A stretch of DNA of 64,000 nt from PALSA-693 sp963729695. Lineage in GTDB: Bacteria; Actinomycetota; Acidimicrobiia; Acidimicrobiales; Palsa-688. Numbering within the stretch: the stretch's first letter is position 1; each line of letters starts with the position of its first letter. The notes beneath the pieces were generated by a model. That model worked only from the letters and a program-made list of their open reading frames with translations, was not told the DNA's origin and made no database searches. This document shows positions 1 through 7,859 of this stretch, piece after piece. The position numbers and the translations under genes were made by a program. The stretch spans positions 186,001 to 250,000 of the forward strand of contig CAVSOT010000007.1 in the NCBI GenBank assembly GCA_963729695.1, read 5' to 3'.

Positions 1-52
1 GTCGGAGGTAGGAGGGAGTGACGTGGCCTGCCTCGTCTTCGGGTGGGTCGGC

Positions 53-255
53 AAAAACGGTCAGAAAAATGGGGACGCCATTTTTTCCTGACCGTTTTTG
101 CGTGAACTCGTACGGGGTTCGCCTCGAAAACGGTCAGGAAAACGCCGTGAGGGGGTACCGTCAGGTTTTATTGACCGTTTTTGTGCGACTTCGTACGGGA
201 GCGAAATCGAAAACGGTCAATAAAACGGGAGCGGGGCAGTTTTACTGACCGTTTT
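53..255. repeat. Array of 60-nt inverted-repeat (hairpin) elements
   Basis: Six arms built on AAAACGGTCA alternate in orientation. Two complete 60-nt palindromes, 83-142 and 166-225, each have 16-bp perfectly complementary outer arms and a 28-nt centre containing TCGTACGGG at the same offset. Outer-arm bases differ between copies (CC/GG in one, AT/AT in the other), yet pairing is kept on both sides. A half-element lies upstream (arm 53-69) and another downstream (arm 240-255), and these can also pair with their neighbours: 53-69 with 83-99, and 210-225 with 240-255. No protein-coding gene convincingly covers the array. It could be a REP-like DNA element, an RNA structure or a regulator-binding array; I cannot tell which. 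Confidence 0.85.
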
Positions 256-439
256 CGTTCGGGGGCGCCGCTCGGGAGGGGTCGGAGGCGACGGAGCAGC
301 TCGTTGGGCCATCTCGGGGACCGCCCAGGGGCGCAGGAAACTGGCAAATCGTCCATGTCGGGTGGCCAGCCAAAAGTTCAGGCTCGCTCGATTGCGGCTC
401 GATCGCGGCTCGGTCCGGCTGGGACCTGGCCGGCGCGCT

Positions 440-520
440 CCCCGAGCCCCCGCCGGTGTGCGCGGTGCGTTCCCGAGCCCCGCCGGTGTGCGCGGGGCGT
501 TCCCGGGCCCCGCCGGCGGG
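440..520. repeat. 30-bp GC-rich direct repeat, about 2.6 copies
   Basis: A unit of about 30 bp that begins TCCCGAGCCCCGCCGGTGTG is present twice and then partially a third time, just ahead of the methyltransferase gene. The open frame through it encodes an arginine- and proline-rich low-complexity peptide, which argues that the start of the downstream gene lies after the repeat. No function is apparent. From 256 to 439 I see nothing else recognisable. Confidence 0.6.
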
Positions 521-570
521 CAGCGCCCCCCGGCGTCCTACTACCCCCGGCCCCAACTACCGTGCGCCCA

Positions 571-1782
571 GTGGAATCCGCCTCCGAGGCTGTGACTGAC
601 TTGGGGGAACGGGCCCGGCGGATGGGGCCCGTTCCCTACTCGGCAGAGGGGCCATACCCGCCCGAGCCCATACCGAATGTCGACGCCCTGATCGAGTGGG
701 AAGTCGATGCTGTCGACGCCTGGTGGGCTGCCCTGGGTCGGCCCGATCCGTTCACCCTGGTGGAAATAGGCGCCGGCGACGGGTCGAGGGCGGCCGCGTT
801 CCTGGGCCGGGGACCGGAGTGCCTGACGGCGCTCAGGTACGTGCTCGTCGAAGACGATCCCCGTGGCCGGGAGCTGCAGACCGGGCACATCCCGATCGAG
901 TCGCCGATCCTCGTCTTAGGTCCAGTTGGCGCCGTCGGTGAGGACGACGGTGGGGACGACGACGAAATGGCGGCCCGGGTCGCCGGGCTCGGTCCGCTCA
1001 TCACGTCGCTCGGCCACCCTCCTGTGGTTTCGGGCCCGGCCGTGCTCGTGGCCATCGGCTGGGCGTCTCGGCGGCCGTCCGACCGGCTCGAATGGCGGGA
1101 CGGCCAATGGTGGGAGGTCCGGCTGGCCGCCACCGACCAGGCGCCGGGACCAGGGGGTGCGCCGGGACGAGGGGGTGCGGCGGGCTCAACGGCAAGCGGC
1201 GAGACTCGCGGTGGCGGGGCTGTGGCGAGCGAGAGCGGCGAAGGTGGCACCGGCAGAGCGGCGTCGAAGGGTCCTCGGGCCGGGCCCAGGCCGCCAGAAC
1301 GGCCTGGACTGCCCGGACTGCCCGGACGGCCTGGACTGCCCGGACGGCCCGAACGGCCCGGACTGCCCGAAACGCCCGAACCATCTGAACCCCCCGAATC
1401 CCCCGAAGGCCCCGAGCCACAGGAGGGGGAGTCGGCGGGAGAGGAGCGGACCGTCCCGCCCGGGCTCCGCGAACTTCTCGTGCCCCTCGACAAGGAGCGC
1501 TCGGCGGCTGCCGATACCTTGGCGGGCTGTGCTCCTCGACCTGATCGTGCCCGCTACGCCCAGCTGGGTCCGGCCGTCGCCTGGTTGGCGTCGACCCTGC
1601 GGGTCGCCGAGTCCGGCTGGCTCGCAGTCGTCGACCGGTGGACCCCGGTGACCGCCCCGGTCCCGGAAGGCGAGGTACCGCCCTTGGCCCTCGACCAGCT
1701 CGCCTCGGTGCGGCGGCCCGTGGAGCCCGCGCCGCTGACCCTTTTCTCCGATTGGTCCGTGGTGACCTGGCGGCTGGGATGA
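571..1782 (+). CDS. MidA-like class I SAM-dependent methyltransferase with Gly/Pro-rich insert
   Basis: The N-terminal part resembles actinobacterial MidA/DUF185-type methyltransferases. A DAWWAALGRPDPF segment is followed by LVEIGAGDGSRAAAF (about residues 62-76), the SAM-binding motif I, then an RYVLVEDD strand and a DRLEWRDGQWWEV segment. Between about residues 240 and 290 lies a collagen-like insert with repeated GLP and GRP triplets followed by Pro/Glu-rich sequence, unusual for the family. Family members methylate protein arginine in mitochondria, but the bacterial substrate is unknown. The start is uncertain: GTG at 571 is used here, and in-frame GTG 592 and ATG 622 are also possible. 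The frame stays open back to 181 but through low-complexity sequence. The stop is four bases before the HAD gene, so the two are probably cotranscribed. Confidence 0.6.
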   Translation: MESASEAVTDLGERARRMGPVPYSAEGPYPPEPIPNVDALIEWEVDAVDAWWAALGRPDPFTLVEIGAGDGSRAAAFLGRGPECLTALRYVLVEDDPRGRELQTGHIPIESPILVLGPVGAVGEDDGGDDDEMAARVAGLGPLITSLGHPPVVSGPAVLVAIGWASRRPSDRLEWRDGQWWEVRLAATDQAPGPGGAPGRGGAAGSTASGETRGGGAVASESGEGGTGRAASKGPRAGPRPPERPGLPGLPGRPGLPGRPERPGLPETPEPSEPPESPEGPEPQEGESAGEERTVPPGLRELLVPLDKERSAAADTLAGCAPRPDRARYAQLGPAVAWLASTLRVAESGWLAVVDRWTPVTAPVPEGEVPPLALDQLASVRRPVEPAPLTLFSDWSVVTWRLG

Positions 1783-1786
1783 AACG

Positions 1787-2317
1787 ATGAGTAGCAGCGG
1801 TAGGCCCCGGCCGGCTGAACACGACGACGAATTCGAGCACTATGCCAACTGGCGCTGGCGGGCCGGACCCGTCTCGCCCGGCCGAACGGTGGTGTTCGAC
1901 CTGGACGGGGTGCTCAGCGACGCCGCCAGCCGCCAGCACTACCTGGAGCGGCCCTGGAGAGATTGGGACGCCTTCTTCGAGGCGTGCGGCGACGATCCGC
2001 TCATCGAGGAGATCGCCCGGCTCCTCGACCTGCTCGATTCGAGCCTGGTGATCGTGCTGCTCACCGCCCGCCCGGCCCGGGTAGAGCCTCAGACGCTGGC
2101 CTGGCTCCACCGCTACCGGGTGCGGTGGGATCTCCTCGTGATGCGGGACTTCGGCGATTACGGAGCGGCCTGGGAGTTCAAGCGCCGCTCGGTCCGGGAG
2201 TTGCGGGCCGCCGGCTTCGAGCTGGTCCTGTCGTTTGAGGATGACCGCCGCAACGTGGCGATGTTCCGGGATGAGGGCGTCCCGTCCGTCTACATCCATT
2301 CAGGCTACTACGACTGA
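1787..2317 (+). CDS. HAD-superfamily phosphatase (polynucleotide-kinase-3'-phosphatase-like)
   Basis: This 176-residue protein has the HAD order of motifs: FDLDGVLSD at residues 37-45 (nucleophile Asp38, acid/base Asp40), the motif II threonine in LLTARP (Thr93), a lysine at 132 and the acidic motif IV pair in EDDRRN (151-156). It has a short cap only, as in swiss-army-knife or PNKP-type phosphatases of about this size. It follows the methyltransferase with a four-base gap. The substrate is not identifiable; a nucleotide or nucleic-acid 3'-phosphate is possible. Confidence 0.75.
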   Translation: MSSSGRPRPAEHDDEFEHYANWRWRAGPVSPGRTVVFDLDGVLSDAASRQHYLERPWRDWDAFFEACGDDPLIEEIARLLDLLDSSLVIVLLTARPARVEPQTLAWLHRYRVRWDLLVMRDFGDYGAAWEFKRRSVRELRAAGFELVLSFEDDRRNVAMFRDEGVPSVYIHSGYYD

Positions 2318-2362
2318 ACTCTTGGCCTATTTTCAGATAGATCGGGCACCATGGAGGTTGCC

Positions 2363-3220
2363 ATGGACCGCAACATCATCAAGACCACCTTCATCCTGAC
2401 CCTCCTGGCCGCCCTCTTCGTGGGGATCGGGGCGCTCATCGGAGGGACTGAGGGGCTCATCGTCGGGCTGGTCATCGGCCTGCTATTTACTGGCGGGTCG
2501 TACTGGTTTTCCGACTCGATCGCCATCAAGGCCGCCCGGGCCGCGCCCGTGACCGAGGCCCAGATGCCGGACTACTACAAGGTCATGCGCGATCTCACCA
2601 CGCGCGCCAACATGCCGATGCCGAAGCTGTACGTCACGCCTGACCGGCAGCCGAACGCCTTTGCGACCGGGCGCAACCCCGATCATGCCGCCGTGGCCGT
2701 GACCCAGGGCATTCTCGAGATCTGCACCTGGGACGAGATGCGCGGCGTGCTGGCGCACGAGCTCAGCCACGTCGGCAACCGGGACATCCTCATCTCCTCG
2801 GTGGCCGCGACTATCGCCATGGCGATCACGTTGCTGGCCCGGATCGCCGCATGGGGCGGGCTGTTCTTCGGCGGCGGCCGTGACCAGGGCGAGAACGTTT
2901 TTGAGCTGCTGGCCTTGCTGATCCTGGCTCCGTTGGCCGCGACTCTGCTCCAGCTGGCGCTGTCCCGCAGCCGGGAGTTCGAGGCCGACCGTTCCGGCGC
3001 CCGCCTGATCGGCGACGGCGAACCGTTGGCCCGGGCCCTGGCCAAGCTCGAAGCTGGTGCTCGCCAGATTCCGATGCCAGCCGTGCATCGGGAGATGGCG
3101 CCCCTCTACATCGTGAGCCCGCTGGCGGGGATGAACATGTCGTTCAAGAGCCTGTTCTCCGATCACCCGCCCACCGAGGAGCGCATCCGTCGTCTGCGGT
3201 CGCACGAGTGGGCGCGCTAG
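2363..3220 (+). CDS. htpX: M48-family membrane zinc protease HtpX
   Basis: This is a membrane-bound zinc metalloprotease of about 285 residues, the usual HtpX length, implicated in membrane-protein quality control. Two hydrophobic helices occupy the first 50 residues and another pair follows the catalytic site. The zinc motif HELSH is at residues 132-136, and the third ligand Glu lies in REFEADRSG near residue 207. An upstream in-frame ATG exists at 2351, but ATG 2363 is preferred because a GGAGG lies about 7 bases before it. It is flanked by the HAD gene and, convergently, by the YajQ-family gene. Confidence 0.92.
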   Translation: MDRNIIKTTFILTLLAALFVGIGALIGGTEGLIVGLVIGLLFTGGSYWFSDSIAIKAARAAPVTEAQMPDYYKVMRDLTTRANMPMPKLYVTPDRQPNAFATGRNPDHAAVAVTQGILEICTWDEMRGVLAHELSHVGNRDILISSVAATIAMAITLLARIAAWGGLFFGGGRDQGENVFELLALLILAPLAATLLQLALSRSREFEADRSGARLIGDGEPLARALAKLEAGARQIPMPAVHREMAPLYIVSPLAGMNMSFKSLFSDHPPTEERIRRLRSHEWAR

Positions 3221-3266
3221 CCCGTCCTCTCCCCGAGAGGTGGCGACGCTTCTCCCGCCGGGTTGA

Positions 3267-3755
3267 TCAATCCCGGAAGTTCTCGAACTGAAGCGGTAGT
3301 CCGAAGTCCTCTTCCCGCAACCCGGCGATCACGTTTTGCAGGTCGTCGCGCTTCTTGCCGGTGACCCGGACCTGGTCGCCTTGGGTCTGAGACGACACGC
3401 CCTTCGGCCCTTTGTCCTTGATCCAGCGATTGATGGCCTTGGTGTTGTCGGAGGAGAGGCCGGCCTTCAGCGTGACGGTCTGGCGAACCGTTCCCTTGGC
3501 CGCCTCCTCGATGTTGCCGTGGTCGAGGGCCTTCAGCGAGACCTTGCGCCGGACCAGCTTCTCCTCGAGCACCTGCGTCACCGCCCGGAGGCGGTCCTCG
3601 GTCGCGGAGTGCAGCCGGAGCTCCATTCCCTGCAGTTCGACGCTCGACTCCGTGCCTTTGAAGTCGAAGCGGGTGGCGAGCTCGCGTTGGGCTTGGTCGA
3701 CGGCATTGCGCACTTCCTGCATGTCGACCTGGGACACGATGTCAAAGGTGGGCAT
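3267..3755 (-). CDS. YajQ-family nucleotide-binding protein
   Basis: The 162-residue protein matches the YajQ/UPF0234 family over its full length. It starts with PTFDIVSQVDMQEVRNAVDQA, continues with TRFDFKGT, and ends FGLPLQFENFRD, all hallmark segments. Some members bind cyclic di-GMP and act as effectors; others have nucleic-acid-binding folds. It is convergent to htpX and divergent from the AMP-binding ligase. No gene-specific regulation is visible. The family call is very secure; the ligand is inferred only from homologues. Confidence 0.93.
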   Translation of the reverse strand: MPTFDIVSQVDMQEVRNAVDQAQRELATRFDFKGTESSVELQGMELRLHSATEDRLRAVTQVLEEKLVRRKVSLKALDHGNIEEAAKGTVRQTVTLKAGLSSDNTKAINRWIKDKGPKGVSSQTQGDQVRVTGKKRDDLQNVIAGLREEDFGLPLQFENFRD

Positions 3756-3793
3756 GGCGCCACCGTAGCGCCGCCGCCTAGCTTGCTCGGGTC

Positions 3794-5237
3794 GTGGAGC
3801 TCATCCCAGATCTCAGCGGTGAGGGAGCAGGATCCGACCGTCAGAGGGCGGTGACGGTCGACGGTCGCGCCCTCGACCTCGGTGAGCTGGCGGCGGCCGC
3901 GGCGGCCGTGGCCCGCCGGATCGCCGGGGCGCCCATGGCAGCCGTGGAGGCCACGGCCAGCCTGGAGACCGTCGTGGCGGTGCTGGGCGGGCTCCTGGCC
4001 GGCGTCCCCGTCGTTCCGGTAGCCCCTGACGCCGGGGTCCTCGAGCGGACCCACATCTTCCGGGACAGCGCGGCTCAGGTCCTTCTGGTCGCCGCCGGGT
4101 CCGACCCGCAGGTTCCGCCAGAGGTCCGGGTGGAGGTCGTTCCGGTTCGGGCCGAAGATCGCGGCACCTGGGTCCCCGCGGTTGGGGGACAGCCCGGCCC
4201 ATCCAGTCCTGCCCTCGTCCTCTATACCAGCGGCACGACCGGTCCCCCGAAGGGCGTCCTCCTGAGTGCGGATGCCATTGCGGCTGACCTCGATGCCGCT
4301 GGCGGCGGCGTGGGCCTGGACGCCTGATGACGTACTGGTGCACGGGCTGCCGCTGTTCCACGTGCACGGGTTGGTCCTCGGGGTGCTCGGCGCGCTGCGC
4401 GTCGGGAGCCGTCTGGTGCACACCGGTCGGCCGGCGCCCGCTGCCTACGCCATCGCTGCGGCGGAGGGGGGGAGCTTGTTCTTCGGGGTGCCGACGGTGT
4501 GGTCTCGCATCGCAGCCGACGCCAGCGCGCCCGAAGCGTTACGGCCCGCCCGGCTGCTCGTGTCGGGGAGCGCCGGGCTGCCTGCCCCCGTCTTCCATCG
4601 GCTGGTAGAGCGGAGCGGCCAGGGCCCGATCGAACGCTACGGGATGACCGAAACCCTCATCACCCTGAGCGCTCGGGCTGAGGGCGAACGCCGGCCGGGT
4701 TGGGTTGGGCAGCCACTGCAGGGCGTGGAGACCCGTCTGGTCGACGACGACGGGGGGACCCTGGCTGCCGACGGCGAGACGGTTGGGGAGCTCCACGTGC
4801 GCGGCCCGACCCTGATGGAGGGGTATTTGAATCAGCCCGAGGTCACCACCGCCCAGTTCACGACAGATGGCTGGTTGCGGACCGGCGACGCCGCCTGTTT
4901 GGACGAGGGCGGATGGCACCGGATCGTGGGTCGGCAGTCGACGGATCTGATCAAGACCGGCGGTTTTCGGGTCGGCGCGGGAGAGGTCGAGGCGGCCCTG
5001 CTGGCCCATCCAGGGGTCGCCGAGGCAGCGGTCATCGGTGTGCCCGACGACGACCTCGGTCAGGCCATCGTTGGGTACGTGGTGGCGAGCGGGGTGACCG
5101 GGCCGGAACTGTGCGTCTTCGTGGCGGACACGCTTTCCGTGCACAAGCGGCCCCGGCGGGTGGAGCTGGTGGCGGCGCTGCCGCGCAACTCCATGGGCAA
5201 GGTGCGGAAGGACCAGCTGGCTTCAGGCCCCCCGTGA
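3794..5237 (+). pseudogene. AMP-binding acyl-CoA synthetase/ligase, one-base frameshift
   Basis: This encodes an ANL-superfamily adenylate-forming ligase. The phosphate-binding loop LYTSGTTGPPKGV lies before the break. After it come GLPLFHVHG, the YGMTET adenine motif, the GWLRTGDAA hinge region and the C-terminal lysine in NSMGKVRKD. The frame breaks near 4296: reading GAT-GCC-GCT leads to a stop at 4325, whereas deleting one C at 4296/4297 restores an uninterrupted AWAWTPDDVL continuation. Together the halves make about 480 residues, slightly short for the family. GTG 3794 is the start. The two halves keep normal codon use, so this is either a very recent mutation or a sequence error. The acid substrate is unknown; the sequence resembles fatty-acid or malonyl-CoA-type ligases. 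Confidence 0.85.
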
Positions 5238-5271
5238 CCACGCGGTGGAGCGGCTAGTCTGATGGGCTCCT

Positions 5272-5353
5272 GGGTCGGTGCCCGAGTGGACAAAGGGAGC
5301 AGGCTGTAAACCTGCCGGCATAGCCTACGGCGGTTCAAATCCGTCCCGGCCCA
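5272..5353 (+). tRNA. tRNA-Tyr (anticodon GTA)
   Basis: It folds as a class II tRNA. The acceptor stem is GGGTCGG with CCGGCCC (one G-U pair), the D stem CCC/GGG, and the anticodon stem GCAGG/CCTGC encloses the loop CTGTAAA with anticodon GTA. A 13-nt variable arm can pair GGC with GCC, as expected for bacterial tRNA-Tyr, and the T arm is GGCGG-TTCAAAT-CCGTC. The discriminator base is A5353 and CCA is not encoded. The gene sits exactly between housekeeping-type genes and the long catabolic stretch. Confidence 0.96.
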
Positions 5354-5393
5354 CAGCGCGGATAGTAGCCATCGCGTCCAGCTGCGCTGGGCC

Positions 5394-5420
5394 CACGGTC
5401 GGATAGGAGAGCCGACCGTG
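5394..5420. terminator. 9-bp perfect stem-loop after tRNA-Tyr
   Basis: CACGGTCGG (5394-5402) is perfectly complementary to CCGACCGTG (5412-5420) with a 9-nt loop. It lies 40 bases after the tRNA and about 90 bases before the convergent end of the P450 gene. There is no T-run, so intrinsic termination is only a suggestion; actinobacterial terminators often lack a strong U-tract. Confidence 0.4.
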
Positions 5421-5510
5421 CGTACCAGCTTGAAGCTCGTCGTTACGGCTGCAACTTGACGACAAGGCGCTGGCCACAAGAGGAGCATCGCTCCTGCGCC
5501 CGGCTGGCCG

Positions 5511-6692
5511 CTACGAAGCCGCGGACAGCCCCACGTCGAGCAGGCCCCGCTCAGGTCCCCTCACGTAAAAGGCGTCGCCGAGGTCGATGTCACGCAACTC
5601 GTACTCCGGCGCGATCGTCAGGAGCCGCTCGATCGCCACCTTCGTTTCGAGCCGGGCCAGGGGGGCGCCTAAACAAAGATGAGGCCCGAACCCGAATCCC
5701 AGATTGGATTTCGGGTCCCGACGGACATCAAAGCGCTGTGGTTCCGACCACCGATTCGGGTCACGGTTGGCGGCCGCCATGAGCACGTGGACTACGTCTC
5801 CTGCGGGCAGCTTCGTACCGGCGAGCTCAGTGTCGCCTACGACCAGCCGGGGCGTCATTTGCGACACGCCTGCCCAACGCAGTACTTCTTCGATGCCGTC
5901 AGGGACAAGCGATAGGTCGTCCGCCAACAACCGGCGCTGATCTGGATGCAGTTCGAGCGCCACCAAGGACATGCCCATCAGCTTGGCTGTGGTGTCGTAC
6001 CCGGCGATGAACAGCAGAATGGCGGCCGAGCGCACTTCGGCGTCGCTCATTTCGGGCATCCCGAGCATGGCGGTGATCAAGTCGTCGGGCTGTTCCCGAC
6101 GATGCCGCTCGATCTCCTCCGTGAGGTAAGAGTTGACGCCGTCAGCCGCGCCTTTCATCACTGCCCGGGCGACCGGGTCCTCGTGACCATAAGCCAAATT
6201 GGAGACGATCTCATGAGACCAGCGTCGGAAGTCGTGGTGGCGCTCTTTGGGGACTCCCAGCATCTCGGCCACGATCACCGTCGGAATCATCGTGAAGTCG
6301 GCGATCAGATCGAAGTTGTCGCTGCCGTGCATCAGGGGAGTCAGGAGCTCGTCGACCACCTCCCCGACCCGTCGCTCCCACTTGGCGGTGGCACTGCGAG
6401 TGAACAGCGGGACCAGGCAGCGCCGCAAGCGCTGGTGCTCGGCCCCGTCGACTTGGATCATGTTGGGTGCGTCGAACCAGAAGATCAGGTTCGGGTCGCC
6501 GTTCATGATGGCGAACCGCTCGCCTGAATCGGTGAGGACCGTGCTGCACTCCTCGAAGCCCGGGATCATCCACCCCTTGAGGGTGTCATTCCAGACCATC
6601 CGTCCCGCAGCGCGAATCTGTTCGTACAGCGGGAACGGATCCTCTACGACGGATCGATCGAAGAAGTTCACGTCCAATGCCGGTATTGGCAT
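5511..6692 (-). CDS. Cytochrome P450
   Basis: This is a soluble bacterial class I P450 of 393 residues. The I-helix motif AGYDTT is at 230-235, the K-helix ExxR is EVLR (269-272), and the heme loop FGFGPHLCLG carries the proximal cysteine at 340. No membrane anchor is present. P450s of this type hydroxylate small hydrophobic molecules and need a ferredoxin and reductase. No redox partner is adjacent, but a 3Fe-4S ferredoxin lies at 44168. It stands alone on the minus strand with about 240 non-coding bases upstream. The substrate cannot be inferred. Confidence 0.95.
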   Translation of the reverse strand: MPIPALDVNFFDRSVVEDPFPLYEQIRAAGRMVWNDTLKGWMIPGFEECSTVLTDSGERFAIMNGDPNLIFWFDAPNMIQVDGAEHQRLRRCLVPLFTRSATAKWERRVGEVVDELLTPLMHGSDNFDLIADFTMIPTVIVAEMLGVPKERHHDFRRWSHEIVSNLAYGHEDPVARAVMKGAADGVNSYLTEEIERHRREQPDDLITAMLGMPEMSDAEVRSAAILLFIAGYDTTAKLMGMSLVALELHPDQRRLLADDLSLVPDGIEEVLRWAGVSQMTPRLVVGDTELAGTKLPAGDVVHVLMAAANRDPNRWSEPQRFDVRRDPKSNLGFGFGPHLCLGAPLARLETKVAIERLLTIAPEYELRDIDLGDAFYVRGPERGLLDVGLSAAS

Positions 6693-6929
6693 GCTGCCAG
6701 ACCCCCTGAAGTAGTCGCGACCTGTTCCTTGTCGAGCGCCCCTGCACGCAACTGGATGCAGTTTTCTGGACCTCCTGCAGGTTTCGCAGCCATCGGGCGC
6801 CTCCCCGGAGTCTAGACGTAGCCCAAACCGGGACGGTCTAGCTTCCCTTGGAGAGGGTCAGTCAGCGAAGGGATCCCCGAGCATCATCCGATTGATTCGG
6901 GCCGAGGGGGTGCGTTCGTCACCAACTCG

Positions 6930-7826
6930 TCAGGCGAACGGAAGCCCGAGCAATCGAGCCGGGTTTCTGCTGGCCATGGTCACCAGGTCGTCTTCGGGGA
7001 GCCCGAGCTTCCAGAGGCTCTCCAGGAACTCGAGAAAGCCGGTGGCCGGCCGAGGAAGAGGCGGTCCGCCCCAGCCGTAGTCCGTAGAAAGGGTGCATCG
7101 CTGCGGTCCTACCGCTTTGATGATCTCCAGTATCTGCTGGGGTGACTTTCCGGGATGGCCAAAGACCTCGTCACAGGTCAACGCGGTCAACTCGACCATG
7201 GCGCCGAGGTCGGCGAGCTCGGCGCACTGCTGAGGGGAGAAACCTCGGGTTCCGGAACGGGACTCGCCGGCGTGGGTGACCAAGAGCTTTCCCGTCCGGG
7301 CGAAGGCCTTCACGACCACGTAGTGTTCGTCGCTGGAGATGTGACCGGTCGCCAGGATGGCGTCCGTCTGCCTCACCAGATCGAAGATCTCTTCCACGGC
7401 GGGTAGCGGTTTGGCGTCGTCGTCGACGACCCGGATGGGGCCCAGCCCGCGATGGCGCGCACTAATCTCGAACATCTTCCCGAAATCGACGGCGCTGTGC
7501 GCCGTCGGGAGCCACACGATCCTGGCTCCGAGCGACAGGGCCGCCTCGACCGCCCAGACGTTGAGGCCACCAGTAGGGTGATCCGTGCAGATGCCCCCGA
7601 AGATACGAATCCCCGGCACGGCAAGCTCTATGTTTTCTGCCAATGCCGGGTTGGCGAAGCCGTGCGGTTTTAGGACAATGGCGGCATAGCCGTTGGCCCG
7701 GGCCTCGCGAGCCGATTCGATGGCCGGTATACCGTGGAAGGCATCGCCGAACTCGAGGGACCCACCGATTGTGTCGCGTCCGAAGTGACAATGGAGATCG
7801 ACGGCGTTTTCTATACGGAGCGGCAT
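6930..7826 (-). CDS. DUF6282-family amidohydrolase-like TIM-barrel protein
   Basis: The 298-residue protein begins with DLHCHFG (residues 10-16), a metal-binding HxH-type motif of the amidohydrolase/PHP fold. It also shows LKPHGF, GGICTDHPTGGLN, ILATGHIS, THAGES and a late STDYGWGG, consistent with histidine and aspartate ligands around a barrel. It resembles the DUF6282 group, whose reaction is not known. It lies 33 bases downstream of the adjacent minus-strand LLM oxidoreductase, so the two are probably cotranscribed. Confidence 0.7.
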   Translation of the reverse strand: MPLRIENAVDLHCHFGRDTIGGSLEFGDAFHGIPAIESAREARANGYAAIVLKPHGFANPALAENIELAVPGIRIFGGICTDHPTGGLNVWAVEAALSLGARIVWLPTAHSAVDFGKMFEISARHRGLGPIRVVDDDAKPLPAVEEIFDLVRQTDAILATGHISSDEHYVVVKAFARTGKLLVTHAGESRSGTRGFSPQQCAELADLGAMVELTALTCDEVFGHPGKSPQQILEIIKAVGPQRCTLSTDYGWGGPPLPRPATGFLEFLESLWKLGLPEDDLVTMASRNPARLLGLPFA

Positions 7827-7859
7827 GAAACCCTTCTCCTGAGCGACGTGGCCATGGTG

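Noticed and set aside
53..255. CRISPR-like array
   Set aside because: The repeats are inverted relative to one another, not direct, spacers are not unique inserts of constant length, and no cas gene is present.
5272..5353. Integration site with integrase and direct repeats
   Set aside because: No integrase, transposase or second copy of the tRNA 3' sequence was found in the window.
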